Positions 15,167 through 23,718 of a stretch of DNA of 64,000 nucleotides are shown here, piece by piece (the stretch's first letter is position 1; each line of letters begins with the position of its first letter). Position numbers and translations under genes: made by a program. The DNA is taken from positions 1 to 64,000 of the forward strand of contig JANNIH010000059.1 of NCBI GenBank assembly GCA_031404815.1, written 5' to 3'. The notes below the pieces were generated by a model that was given only the letters and a program-made list of their open reading frames with translations, was not told the origin of the DNA and made no database searches. The stretch comes from DASYKS01 sp031404815 (lineage in GTDB: Bacteria; Acidobacteriota; Thermoanaerobaculia; Multivoradales; UBA5704).

Positions 15167-17058
15167 GCGTCGAGGCTCCCGCCTTCGTGCTCGAAGTGTT
15201 CGCCGAAGACACCTCGGCCATCCGAAGGTTCTTCCTCTCCACCGGGCGCCACGCGATCGGTGCCGGTGGCGACGCAGAGGTCCGTCTGGCCGAGGCCGGT
15301 ATCTCGCGCCGCCACGCGCTGCTCGAAGTCTTCCCCGACGGCGGCGCCGCGCTCGCCGATCTCGGCTCGAAGAACGGGACGTTCGTCGCCGGACAGCGGA
15401 TTTCTGCGATCGCGATCACCGGGCCGGTACCGCTCGCGTTCGGCCCCGTGCGCGCGATGCTCTACCCGGCGCGGCCGGACAGCGCGCCGCTCGGGTTCCT
15501 CGGGTTGGGCGCGCCGGCCGCGGGCGAGGCGCGGAAAGGTACTGCGCAGGCCAAGCGCGGCGCGCTCGCGACCGGGCCGAGCACGCTCGGCCAGACCCTC
15601 GGCGAGCGCTGGCTCGAAGCGTCGCGGGAGGCGCTGTCGCGGCTCGCGGCCGGTGAGATCGCCGCGCGTGCCGCCGCCGCCGAGCTGCTCGGCCGCTGGG
15701 TCGAAGCGGGGCTCGTGGAACGGGCGGAGCTGCTCGACGCGGCGGGTTCGATCGCCGCCGTTGCGGCGAGCCGGGCGATCGATCGACACGCCTCGGCGGG
15801 CTTCGAGATCGTCGGACCGGACGGCTGGCGGCTGCGCCTCCGGCTGGTTCATCCCGCCCTTGGGCGCCAGTTCGCGCCGCTCGCGGAGATCGCGCTCGAT
15901 CTGATCGCCGCGGTCGAGCGCCGGTCGGGAGCCACCGGCGCTGCGGCCGAGCCGGCCGCACCGGCCGCACCGGCCGCACTGGCCGCAACTGGGGCCGCTG
16001 GCGAGCGCCGAGCCTCGGGTCCTCCTCTGCCGGTCGGCCTGGGCGCCGAGATGCGCAAGCTCTACCGGCTCGCCGCCCGCGTGGCGCGGGGTGGCGTGCC
16101 GGTGCTGATCCTCGGGGAATCGGGCTCGGGCAAGGAGGTTCTCGCCCGCTTCGTCCACGCCGCGTCCCTGCGCGCGCGCGGGCCGTTCCTCGCGGTCAAC
16201 TGTGCGGCGCTCCCGCGCGAGCTGCTCGAAGCGGAGCTGTTCGGCATCGAACGAGGGGTCGCGACCGGCGTAGAAGCGCGCGCCGGCCTGCTCGAAAGAG
16301 CGAGCGGTGGTACCGTCTTTCTCGACGAGTTGGGCGACATGGCGGCCGAGACCCAGGCGAAAGTATTGCGGGTGCTGGAGAACACATCACTGTTCCGGGT
16401 CGGTGGGCGGCAGCCGATCCAGGTCGATGTCCGATTCGTCGCCGCAACCAACCGCGACTTAGGCGAGATGGTCGAGCGCGGCGCCTTTCGCCGCGATCTC
16501 TATTTTCGGATCGCCGCTTTCGAAGGGCGGATCCCACCTTTGCGCGAGCGGCGCGACGAGATCCCGGCGCTCGCCATCTGGTTCCTCGTCCGCGAGGCGG
16601 GGCGGCTTGGACTGGCGCACCGCGGGATCACCCGCGAGGCGCTCGGCGCTCTCGTCGCCCACGCCTGGCCAGGCAACGTCCGCGAGCTCGAAAACGAGAT
16701 CGCGCGCGCGGCTCTGCTGCTCGACCCCGGCGCGCCGCTCGACCTCGGCCATCTGTCGCCGCGAGTCCGCGGCGCGGCAACGGGGGGCGCCGCGAACTTG
16801 ACCCTCGCCGGGATCATCGCGCGCGCCGAGCTCGAGGCGTTCCGCGTCGCCCTCGCCGCGGCGGGTGGCGACCCGCGCGCGGCGAGGGGGCTGCTCCAGC
16901 TTCCGCGCTCGACGTTCTACCGGCGCCTGCGCGAGCTAGGCCTGACCGCCGAGGCCGACGAGGACGGCGAAGCGAGTCCCGCGACCGGGACGACGGCGGG
17001 AAAAGGCGCTCCGGAAGCGCCCGAAAACGGGAGCGGCTCACGCAAGAAATCGAAGTAG
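15163..17058 (+). CDS. FHA-domain AAA+ enhancer-binding-type regulator
   Basis: A 631-residue protein. The N-terminal FHA domain (about residues 10-105; GISRRHALLEV, LGSKNGTFV) reads phosphothreonine and is the natural partner of the coupled upstream kinase. The central AAA+ domain has Walker A GESGSGKE, Walker B GTVFLDELGD and sensor VRFVAATNRDL. The C-terminus has a Fis-type helix-turn-helix (ARGLLQLPRSTFYRRLRELG). The GAFTGA loop that contacts sigma-54 is changed to GVATGV, so true sigma-54 activation is doubtful. A short Pro/Ala tandem repeat (about 15950-16000) forms the linker. Start is GTG 15163, overlapping the kinase stop. Confidence 0.85.
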   Translation: MSVEAPAFVLEVFAEDTSAIRRFFLSTGRHAIGAGGDAEVRLAEAGISRRHALLEVFPDGGAALADLGSKNGTFVAGQRISAIAITGPVPLAFGPVRAMLYPARPDSAPLGFLGLGAPAAGEARKGTAQAKRGALATGPSTLGQTLGERWLEASREALSRLAAGEIAARAAAAELLGRWVEAGLVERAELLDAAGSIAAVAASRAIDRHASAGFEIVGPDGWRLRLRLVHPALGRQFAPLAEIALDLIAAVERRSGATGAAAEPAAPAAPAALAATGAAGERRASGPPLPVGLGAEMRKLYRLAARVARGGVPVLILGESGSGKEVLARFVHAASLRARGPFLAVNCAALPRELLEAELFGIERGVATGVEARAGLLERASGGTVFLDELGDMAAETQAKVLRVLENTSLFRVGGRQPIQVDVRFVAATNRDLGEMVERGAFRRDLYFRIAAFEGRIPPLRERRDEIPALAIWFLVREAGRLGLAHRGITREALGALVAHAWPGNVRELENEIARAALLLDPGAPLDLGHLSPRVRGAATGGAANLTLAGIIARAELEAFRVALAAAGGDPRAARGLLQLPRSTFYRRLRELGLTAEADEDGEASPATGTTAGKGAPEAPENGSGSRKKSK

Positions 17059-17173
17059 ATCAACGAGTTGCGAGCGGGCAGCGGGCTTGCCTTCTCTTCC
17101 GGGCGAAACCGGGCGGCGTCGATGCGAGTCGCCGCCCTCGAATCGCCGGTTCCCGGCGGAGAGGAAACACCCT

Positions 17174-17575
17174 GTGAAGAAAATAACCGTCGCCCTCGCC
17201 CTGCTCGCCTCGGTCGCCGCCGTCGCCCATGCCGCCGAAGTCCGACCGTCGGACGCGCCGAGATCCTACTTCTGCTTCTACGGCGGCACGCGGGCCGGCG
17301 AGGGGCCCTCGACCTTCGACTACACGGTCTTCGACCTCCGCGGCACCCCGCTCCTGCGCGGCACCGAGAGCTATACGATCGGCGGCGTTCGGGCCACCCG
17401 GAAGTTCGCGTTCGCCCATCCTGCGTCCCTTCCCAACGGCACGCGTTGGGAGTTCACGTTCGAGCCGGGCGGTCCGCAGTGCACCCAGGCCGACGTGCTC
17501 TATAGCGGCGTCGTGATCACGATCAGCGGCTGCAGCGACGGCCACACGCGGGGCTGCTACCTGCTGTCGCCCTAG
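17174..17575 (+). CDS. Secreted protein with four cysteines, unknown
   Basis: A 133-residue protein starting at GTG 17174 (VKKITVALALLASVAAVAHA), with an AGGA ribosome-binding site about eight bases before. The signal peptide is cleaved probably after AHA. The mature part is beta-rich and has cysteines in YFCFYGG, PQCTQAD, SGCSDG and RGCYLL, possibly two disulfides. No family recognised. It lies 115 bp behind the FHA regulator and its 3' end overlaps the oppositely oriented SCO/cytochrome gene by 53 bp. Confidence 0.6.
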   Translation: MKKITVALALLASVAAVAHAAEVRPSDAPRSYFCFYGGTRAGEGPSTFDYTVFDLRGTPLLRGTESYTIGGVRATRKFAFAHPASLPNGTRWEFTFEPGGPQCTQADVLYSGVVITISGCSDGHTRGCYLLSP

Positions 17576-19385
17576 CCTTTGGAGGTCCGCCACGAGGTGG
17601 AACCACGATGGGCCGGCACGAGTCTCCGGAGGGGGCTCGTGCCGGATGCTTTGATTTCACTCCCCCCGCGCCAACCTCCGCCGCGGGCGGTGGACAGACG
17701 ACCGCCGAGGGCATCCGTCCGGATTCGCGGTCGATCGATTCGAGGAACGCCGCGCGCGAGTAGTTGTCGAGCAGGTGGCGCACGGCGGCCTCGGCGACGG
17801 TCAGGAGCGAATAGGTTGCGAGTTGGATTCGCTCGTCGGGGCCGGGTGGAATTCCGCGGGCGCGCAGCCACTGGCGGGCGCGAAAGGCCTGCGGCGGCTC
17901 GCGGTCTTCGCGAGTCTCGGCAGACCCGGCGCAAGAGCCGGAGGGAAAAGCGCGCGTGAACTTCGTGGGGATGCCCGAAGACCCGCCCAGTAGGAGACAA
18001 GGGATCTCGCGCTCGGCGCAGAACGCCGCGAGCTCGCGTTGGGCGCCTTCGGGCGCACCGCTCAGGTCGCCGATCAGGGCGAAGACGGGCTCCGCGCGGT
18101 AGCGCTCCGCGAGCTCTCGGCGCCAGCTTGCGGATTTGTCGCCGAGTGGCCAGACCGCGAGCCGCCATTCCCGGTACGCGGGAGGGAAATCGTCCTCGTG
18201 CCCGAGCGGATCGGGAGGACGCAGGCGCAGGCGGGCGGTGTCCGCGTTCTTCCAACGAAAAAAGGCCTCCCCGGTCGTCAGGCGCGCACGCTCGCGTCGC
18301 CCGGAGTCCGGTGACTTCGACGAGTCCGAAGGGCTCCAGACGACGGTCGCAAAGCGCAAGGTCTCCTCGTCGACGCCCGGTGCGTCCGCTGCACCGAGGG
18401 TCCGCAGGTACGCTGTGAGATCCGCGATTTCCTCCTCGCTTAAAGAGTAGCGCGGCATTCGGGGGTCGAGAACCCGCCCCGTCGGCTCGATTCCCTCACC
18501 GATCGCGCGCGCGAGGGTCGCGTCTCCGTACGCGGGGCGCGGCGAACGTTGGCGCAGGCGCCCCCAGGTCTCGGGCGCGAGCTCGTCCTGAAACAGCGTC
18601 TCGTAGAGATCGATGCGGCGCGGCGGGTCCTCGGCGAAGAGCGCGCGCGCCGTGATCGGCGGGGTGTAGAGCCCCCCTTCGACACCCCCCGCGCCGCTCT
18701 CGCGGTGGCATCCCGCGCACGCCGCGGTACTCCCCCGGAGCACGCCGCCCGACCGGATCGCGACTTCCAGGGGGCGCCCCTCGGACGCTCGCCCCTGTTC
18801 GAAAAGAAGTCGGCCGCGCCTTCTGTCGGCAGGTCGGACGACCAGCGCCTCCGCGAGCGCCTCGACGCCGGGGAACCCCTCGAACCGCAGCCAGCTCGCG
18901 CTCCCCTTCGGACGGAGGAAAGTGAGCGGCAGGTGGCGCATCTTGTCGCCGCGATAGGTGCCGAACGCCTGTTGGACGGCGATCGAGTCGTCGGGGCTTC
19001 CCGTGAGCAACGTCCACGCTTCCGAGGCACCGAAGCGCTCCTCGTACTCGGCGAGCCGCGTGGGAGTGTCAAGCTCGGGGTCGATCGAGATCGAAATCCG
19101 CCGCAGGTTCGGCACTCTGTCGCCCAGCGCGGCGAGCGTGGCGGTGAGGGTCGGACAGACCCCGGGGCAACTCGTGAAGACGAACTGAAGCGCGATGGGC
19201 TCGGTGGTCGTCTGGAGAAGATGATCGAGCCGCACCTCGCGACCCTGCTCGTCCTGGAGCGTGACGGCGGGGATCGCGGGAGCGGCGAACGTGGAGGGAG
19301 GCTCGCAGAACGCGGCCCGCGCGGGCAGAGCGAGAAGAAGTGCGGCAAGCCGCGCGCGGCTAGTGAATCGACATGATCGCGACAT
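17523..19385 (-). CDS. SCO1-like / cytochrome c fusion protein
   Basis: A 620-residue exported protein. After a signal peptide comes an SCO1/SenC thioredoxin-like domain with copper-binding CPGVCPTLT and a conserved His in KMRHLPLTF (about residues 35-190). A cytochrome c domain follows with haem motif CAGCHRES and axial-Met region MPRYSLSEEEIADLTAYLRTL (about 220-345). The remaining C-terminal part resembles a periplasmic binding-protein fold only loosely. SCO proteins deliver copper to cuproenzymes. Here the context is the multicopper oxidase two genes upstream. It overlaps the upstream gene by 26 bp. The last 30 or so residues are low complexity and overlap the gene at 17174. Confidence 0.75.
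   Translation of the reverse strand: MSRSCRFTSRARLAALLLALPARAAFCEPPSTFAAPAIPAVTLQDEQGREVRLDHLLQTTTEPIALQFVFTSCPGVCPTLTATLAALGDRVPNLRRISISIDPELDTPTRLAEYEERFGASEAWTLLTGSPDDSIAVQQAFGTYRGDKMRHLPLTFLRPKGSASWLRFEGFPGVEALAEALVVRPADRRRGRLLFEQGRASEGRPLEVAIRSGGVLRGSTAACAGCHRESGAGGVEGGLYTPPITARALFAEDPPRRIDLYETLFQDELAPETWGRLRQRSPRPAYGDATLARAIGEGIEPTGRVLDPRMPRYSLSEEEIADLTAYLRTLGAADAPGVDEETLRFATVVWSPSDSSKSPDSGRRERARLTTGEAFFRWKNADTARLRLRPPDPLGHEDDFPPAYREWRLAVWPLGDKSASWRRELAERYRAEPVFALIGDLSGAPEGAQRELAAFCAEREIPCLLLGGSSGIPTKFTRAFPSGSCAGSAETREDREPPQAFRARQWLRARGIPPGPDERIQLATYSLLTVAEAAVRHLLDNYSRAAFLESIDRESGRMPSAVVCPPPAAEVGAGGVKSKHPARAPSGDSCRPIVVPPRGGPPKARATAGSSPACGRRCSR
17613..17645. other. 10-bp-stem hairpin between convergent genes
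   Basis: CCGGCACGAG (17613-17622) pairs perfectly with CTCGTGCCGG (17636-17645) across a 13-base loop. It lies 38 bp behind the stop of the secreted-protein gene and inside the 3' end of the SCO/cytochrome gene. With no T-run it could be a factor-dependent terminator or mRNA end structure. Confidence 0.45.
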
Positions 19386-21798
19386 CGTGATGGGTCGGAT
19401 CGAATTGGTAGAAGCGGAGCCGCCGTGACGGATCGAATTGGAAGGTGATCTCGATCCGGTGCGCGCCGAGCGTATCGGCCTTATGCTTCGCGCTCGCCTT
19501 GCGGTGCTTGTGGTGTTTGCCGGGCTTCGCGGCGTCGATGGTGACGGGTTCCAGCAGGTTTTCCGCGACGTAGTCGCGCCCGAAAGTGAACCAGCACCCC
19601 GAGCCTCCCACCTTGACCGACGACTTGAATTGATTCTCCCAGCCCCGACCGCCGCCGAAGTCGACGTTCATATAGGCATGGTCGAAGTAGTCGCCATTGC
19701 GCAGCGCGACGGTGAACTTCGCGCCGCGGGTGTCAAACTTCGGAAAGTTGATCGACCCGCCGTCGGTGAACTGCGCGTACATCGTGTTGTTGACGTAAAA
19801 GAGGGTCATGTCCGCGCTCGCGTCGAGCGCCACGCCGCGCGGCAGGCGAGTGCGGTCTTGCCAGTCCTCGAAGCCCAACCGAGCTTCCCCCACGAGCCGT
19901 TCGAGCGTCGGCCAGGGGTCCCCACCCCGCGCGAGGCAATCAAGCGCCTCGCCGAACGCTCGCCACATGACCTTGGCGGGAGCCAGGTCGCCGATCTTCT
20001 CGATCGCCTTGCGTTTGTTCGCCCGGGGGGCGTGGCCGAAGACACTTTGCTCCCATTCGAGGAGGTTCTTGTCACCCACTTTCTTGGTCGCGTTCTCGAG
20101 CACCTGAATCCGCGGCGGATGCCAGCGCCAGCCCCAGGTGTACGAGAGGCTGAAATACTTGGCGGGGGCCATCTTGATCTTGAGGACCGTGCGCGTCCCC
20201 TCTTCGATCGGGAAAAACGTCTGATCCATCCCGACGTTGAACGGCCCGAACTTTCCGGGCACGAACGGAGCGCCCTTGCCGCCCGGCGGTGCGTCGTAAT
20301 ACATCACGAAGGGGGAGAAATCGTCCTTGCCGCGATCGAGCACGTCGAGCGTGTAGGTGATCGTCCAAGGGACCTCCGCCACCTCGGTCGGGTCCAAGAG
20401 CGACGTGTCGGACTCGATGTGGTTGTCGTACCAGATCTGATGGACGTCGACGTTGCCGCCGATCAATTCGCCGTTCGCGCCGTAGATCGGGACGACCTTC
20501 TTGAATTTGTTCGGACCGTCGAAATGGAGGAGCGGAAAGCCGCTGTACGTACGGTCCGGAATCGGGTTTCCTTCCAAGATGTCGATCCCCGACTGGAAGG
20601 CGGCGCGCACCGTCCGCAACTCCGCCTCCGTGAGAGGAGCGCGGCGCGCCACGATCGCGTCGAGGCGATCGAGCAGGTTCAGAAGGTCCGTCGTCGGCGA
20701 GGTGCGATCGATCGAGGTTACCGCGGGCTCGCCGTCGTGGAGGTTGTAAAAGACCGTCGGCGTCGAGGGGAGCGTGTTCGGCATCTCGTCGCAGTTCGAG
20801 TCGAAGTTGTTGGTGTAGACGTTCGGGAGGAGGTTCGTCCCCGGCGGATCGACGAACGGCTTCGACCGGGGGAAGAGACTCGTCCCCGTGGTGACGAACG
20901 TCGTGCTCCCTTGGGTCGTCTGGGATTGGCCGGTCATCTGAGATTGCGGGTACGGGTGCCCTTTGCCCGTGCAGGCCCCTTGGGCGAACCCTGAACGGAC
21001 GGAAAAGCCCGCCAGCGCGAACAGGAGGGCGACCGTCGCCATCTCTCCGAGCGGCCGGGGGCCACGGCGGCGCGAGACCGGCGGGCCGCTTTTCGCGTTG
21101 GCCGTGGTCGTCCGCGGTACGACCCAAGTGAGGCGTTCGGCGATCGCCTCGGGTTCGGCCTTGGCGGGCACCGATCCCCAGAGGCCGAGAGCCGCGTTGC
21201 CGTAGCGGAAGAGACCGCGCGAGCAGTCTTTTTCCGTCACGCCGTGAATCGCGTCGTGGTCGTGCGCGTGCTCGAAGAACCTCGACTTCAAGAGCTCGAT
21301 CTCGCGCGGCTCGGCGGAGACGAACCACCAGCCTCTCTTCGCGGCGAGGGGCCGATGACGTTTCGCGAGCTCGGCGAGCGCGTGGGGCGACGAGCGCTCG
21401 GCGTCGGTCGAAATCGAGATCACGACCGCGTCCTCGCCCATCCTGGGACCCAAGCTCGCGGCGAGCACCTCGACGACGCGCGCCACCTTGGCGAGCACGG
21501 GGTACTCCCGCTCTGCCGCTTCCGAGGTGAAGTGGACGAGCGCCGCCCGCCCGGCTTTCGGATCGGAACCCGCGAGAAGATCGTCCAAGAACCAGGCGCG
21601 GCGCCCTTCGTCCGTCGCGACCACGACGTTTGGAACGAGCCGCGGATCGCGACACGCGGGGACCGCCTTCGGGCCGGCTTCGGCGCGCAAAGCGAGGGGT
21701 GTCAGCGCGCCGACCGCCAGCGTGGTCAACGCGGCGCGGCGGGTGAGGGTCGGGACGGGCTCGTTCAAACCATTCGGCTCGCGCGTCGTCGTCGTCAC
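19360..21798 (-). CDS. SCO-like domain fused to large exported domain, unknown
   Basis: An 812-residue open frame starting at GTG 21798, which overlaps the multicopper oxidase stop (GTGA). The N-terminus has a twin-Arg-like export signal (TRRAALTTLAVGALTPLA). Residues about 40-230 look like an SCO/thioredoxin fold (VVVATDEGRRAWFLDDLLAG, VVISISTDAE), but the CxxxC copper site is replaced by VHFTSEAAEREY. A second hydrophobic stretch (MATVALLFALAGFSVRSGFA) precedes about 530 residues I cannot assign; they contain a His/Lys-rich segment (KHHKHRKASAKHK) and NVDVHQIWYDNH. There is no stop between the two parts, so it is either a fusion or two genes whose boundary was lost. Confidence 0.6.
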   Translation of the reverse strand: MTTTTREPNGLNEPVPTLTRRAALTTLAVGALTPLALRAEAGPKAVPACRDPRLVPNVVVATDEGRRAWFLDDLLAGSDPKAGRAALVHFTSEAAEREYPVLAKVARVVEVLAASLGPRMGEDAVVISISTDAERSSPHALAELAKRHRPLAAKRGWWFVSAEPREIELLKSRFFEHAHDHDAIHGVTEKDCSRGLFRYGNAALGLWGSVPAKAEPEAIAERLTWVVPRTTTANAKSGPPVSRRRGPRPLGEMATVALLFALAGFSVRSGFAQGACTGKGHPYPQSQMTGQSQTTQGSTTFVTTGTSLFPRSKPFVDPPGTNLLPNVYTNNFDSNCDEMPNTLPSTPTVFYNLHDGEPAVTSIDRTSPTTDLLNLLDRLDAIVARRAPLTEAELRTVRAAFQSGIDILEGNPIPDRTYSGFPLLHFDGPNKFKKVVPIYGANGELIGGNVDVHQIWYDNHIESDTSLLDPTEVAEVPWTITYTLDVLDRGKDDFSPFVMYYDAPPGGKGAPFVPGKFGPFNVGMDQTFFPIEEGTRTVLKIKMAPAKYFSLSYTWGWRWHPPRIQVLENATKKVGDKNLLEWEQSVFGHAPRANKRKAIEKIGDLAPAKVMWRAFGEALDCLARGGDPWPTLERLVGEARLGFEDWQDRTRLPRGVALDASADMTLFYVNNTMYAQFTDGGSINFPKFDTRGAKFTVALRNGDYFDHAYMNVDFGGGRGWENQFKSSVKVGGSGCWFTFGRDYVAENLLEPVTIDAAKPGKHHKHRKASAKHKADTLGAHRIEITFQFDPSRRLRFYQFDPTHHDVAIMSIH

Positions 21799-23657
21799 CG
21801 CCCGCCTCCGTTCGGCTCTTCCTGGTCTTGTTGCTGGGTCCCCGTGCCGGGCCGAGGTTCGAGATGCGGCGGCGCGGGGGGCTCGCCCGTCACTTTGAAG
21901 GCGGGGCGCGAGCCGAGGAACCCTTTGCCGGGTTCCACGATGTCCCAACGCACCATCATCGCGTGGTCCTCGTGAACGACGTTGTGGCAGTGCATGACGT
22001 ATTTGCCCAGGAAGTCGTGGAACTCGAAATAGACCTTGATCTCGTCGCCCGGCAGGAGGGTGGCAACATCGCGCCGCGGCCCGCCCATGAACGTCTCGAT
22101 CCGCGGCCGCACGGGGTCGCTCGCGTCGAGCAGCGATTCGAATTGGTCGCGCCGCCCGCCCGAAGTCTGGAGGAAGCTCGGCGCGTACGCGCGACCGTTG
22201 ATTTCCAGGATCAGGAACTCGGTGAAGTGGCAATGGACGGGATGCGACCAGCTGTTGCCCGCATTCCGGAACGTCCAGATTTCGGCGGTTTCGATCTCGA
22301 CCCCCGCGTCGACGCGGTTGGGATCGAAAACCTTGCCGTTGACCGTCCACAGGCCGCCGTCGTAATCGAAGTCCCAGGTGCGGTGTCGGCGGACCTTCGA
22401 GAGATCGATCCGCGGCACCGGCCGAAAGCGGTCGGGAATGCGGCTCGGATCGCCCGCCGGGCACGCGACGACCTGGAACTGCATAATGCCGTCGCCAGGG
22501 TCGAGCTTCCGCCCCGACGGTCCTTTGCCGTTCGTCTGTTCGAGGCGATTGACCAGGGTGATCGTGTCGCCCACCGCGTGCTTTGAGAAGTCGAGAATGA
22601 CGTCGACCCGCTGCGCGACCGAGAGGTAGAGGCTCGTCGCACGAATCGGCTCGGGGAGGAAGTTGCCGTCTCCCGTCACCACCACGAACGGCTCGCCCGT
22701 CGACAAGAACAGTTGGTAGAAACGGGAAGGACCGCCGTTGACGATGCGGAAGCGGTATTTCCGCTGCTCGACTTGGAAGTACGGCTGGATCCTGCGGTTG
22801 ACGGTGAAGCGGTCGCCCAGGATGCCGTCGGTGTTGAACGGATTCCAACGCACCTGGCCGTTGGCTTGGAACATCACGTCGTGAAGGATCAGCGGCACGT
22901 CGTACTTGCCCGAGGGGAGACGCCATGCCAGCGGATTCGGATCGTTCTCGTCTCCTGAGTCCTCCTCGTCGAAGAGGAGATAGAAACCGTCGAGCCCCGC
23001 GTAGACGTTGGTCGCGGTGAAGTCCATGCGGTGGTCGTGGTACCAGAGCGTGGTCAGCTTCTGGAGCGGATCGTTGCCCGACGGGAAGTTCGCGTAGTGG
23101 TGGTCCCAAAACTCGCCGGTGTCGATCCAGTCCTGCGGCTCGCCGTCGCTCTCGGACGCGGTGTGGCCGTTGTGGAGGTGCTGGGTGGTCGAAGGGAGCG
23201 CGAAGCTCACCTGGGACACCCCGACGGGCGGCAGTTGGTTGTGACGCCGCACGAGGATGGGCTCACCGTAGCGCGCGTGGATCACGGGTCCGGGCGTGGC
23301 GCCGTTGAACCCCCACGAAAGGCTCCCGCTCGCGTAGGGCTCATCGACGTGGTACTGCCAGACGAACTCCTGCTCGAACGTCTCGTAGAGCTTTTTCGGC
23401 GCGAACTCCCGGTAGCGCTGATGCGCGCGCGGATCGGGCGGTGGGATGAGCGCCTCCACGGGCTTAAGGACGGGCGGCACGTAGAGCGGAGTGACGAACG
23501 GTCGCGCGGGCGGGCTCGGCGTCGCGAGATCGGGCGGCTCGCCATCGGGAGGGCAGAGGAAACGGAGCATCGCGCGCGGGTCGCCCACCCCCGCTCCTCC
23601 TGCGACCAAACCCATGGCCAGCAAGTCCCGCCGTCTCAGCGTCGGCCGCATGCGCAT
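21795..23657 (-). CDS. Multicopper oxidase, TAT-exported
   Basis: A 620-residue multicopper oxidase that oxidises a substrate while reducing O2 to water. The twin-Arg signal RRRDLLAMG is at the N-terminus. The copper ligands are complete: HLHNGH (about residue 160), WYHDHRMD, HPVHCHFTEF and the type 1 site HCHNVVHEDHAMM near the C-terminus. The spacing fits three-domain laccase/CotA-like or bilirubin-oxidase-like enzymes. It is the first gene of the copper cluster and overlaps the next by 4 bp. Manganese, copper or phenolics are possible substrates; the sequence does not decide. Confidence 0.9.
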   Translation of the reverse strand: MRMRPTLRRRDLLAMGLVAGGAGVGDPRAMLRFLCPPDGEPPDLATPSPPARPFVTPLYVPPVLKPVEALIPPPDPRAHQRYREFAPKKLYETFEQEFVWQYHVDEPYASGSLSWGFNGATPGPVIHARYGEPILVRRHNQLPPVGVSQVSFALPSTTQHLHNGHTASESDGEPQDWIDTGEFWDHHYANFPSGNDPLQKLTTLWYHDHRMDFTATNVYAGLDGFYLLFDEEDSGDENDPNPLAWRLPSGKYDVPLILHDVMFQANGQVRWNPFNTDGILGDRFTVNRRIQPYFQVEQRKYRFRIVNGGPSRFYQLFLSTGEPFVVVTGDGNFLPEPIRATSLYLSVAQRVDVILDFSKHAVGDTITLVNRLEQTNGKGPSGRKLDPGDGIMQFQVVACPAGDPSRIPDRFRPVPRIDLSKVRRHRTWDFDYDGGLWTVNGKVFDPNRVDAGVEIETAEIWTFRNAGNSWSHPVHCHFTEFLILEINGRAYAPSFLQTSGGRRDQFESLLDASDPVRPRIETFMGGPRRDVATLLPGDEIKVYFEFHDFLGKYVMHCHNVVHEDHAMMVRWDIVEPGKGFLGSRPAFKVTGEPPAPPHLEPRPGTGTQQQDQEEPNGGGR

Positions 23658-23718
23658 CCTCCTGTCCCTGAAAAGCTGCGGCGAGTGTAGGGGCCGCGGA
23701 TTTGGGAGTCAAGAAGAG

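Noticed and set aside
19360..23109. A single 1249-codon gene
   Set aside because: The first 437 codons are an out-of-frame shadow of the multicopper oxidase. The real gene starts at GTG 21798, which overlaps the oxidase stop.
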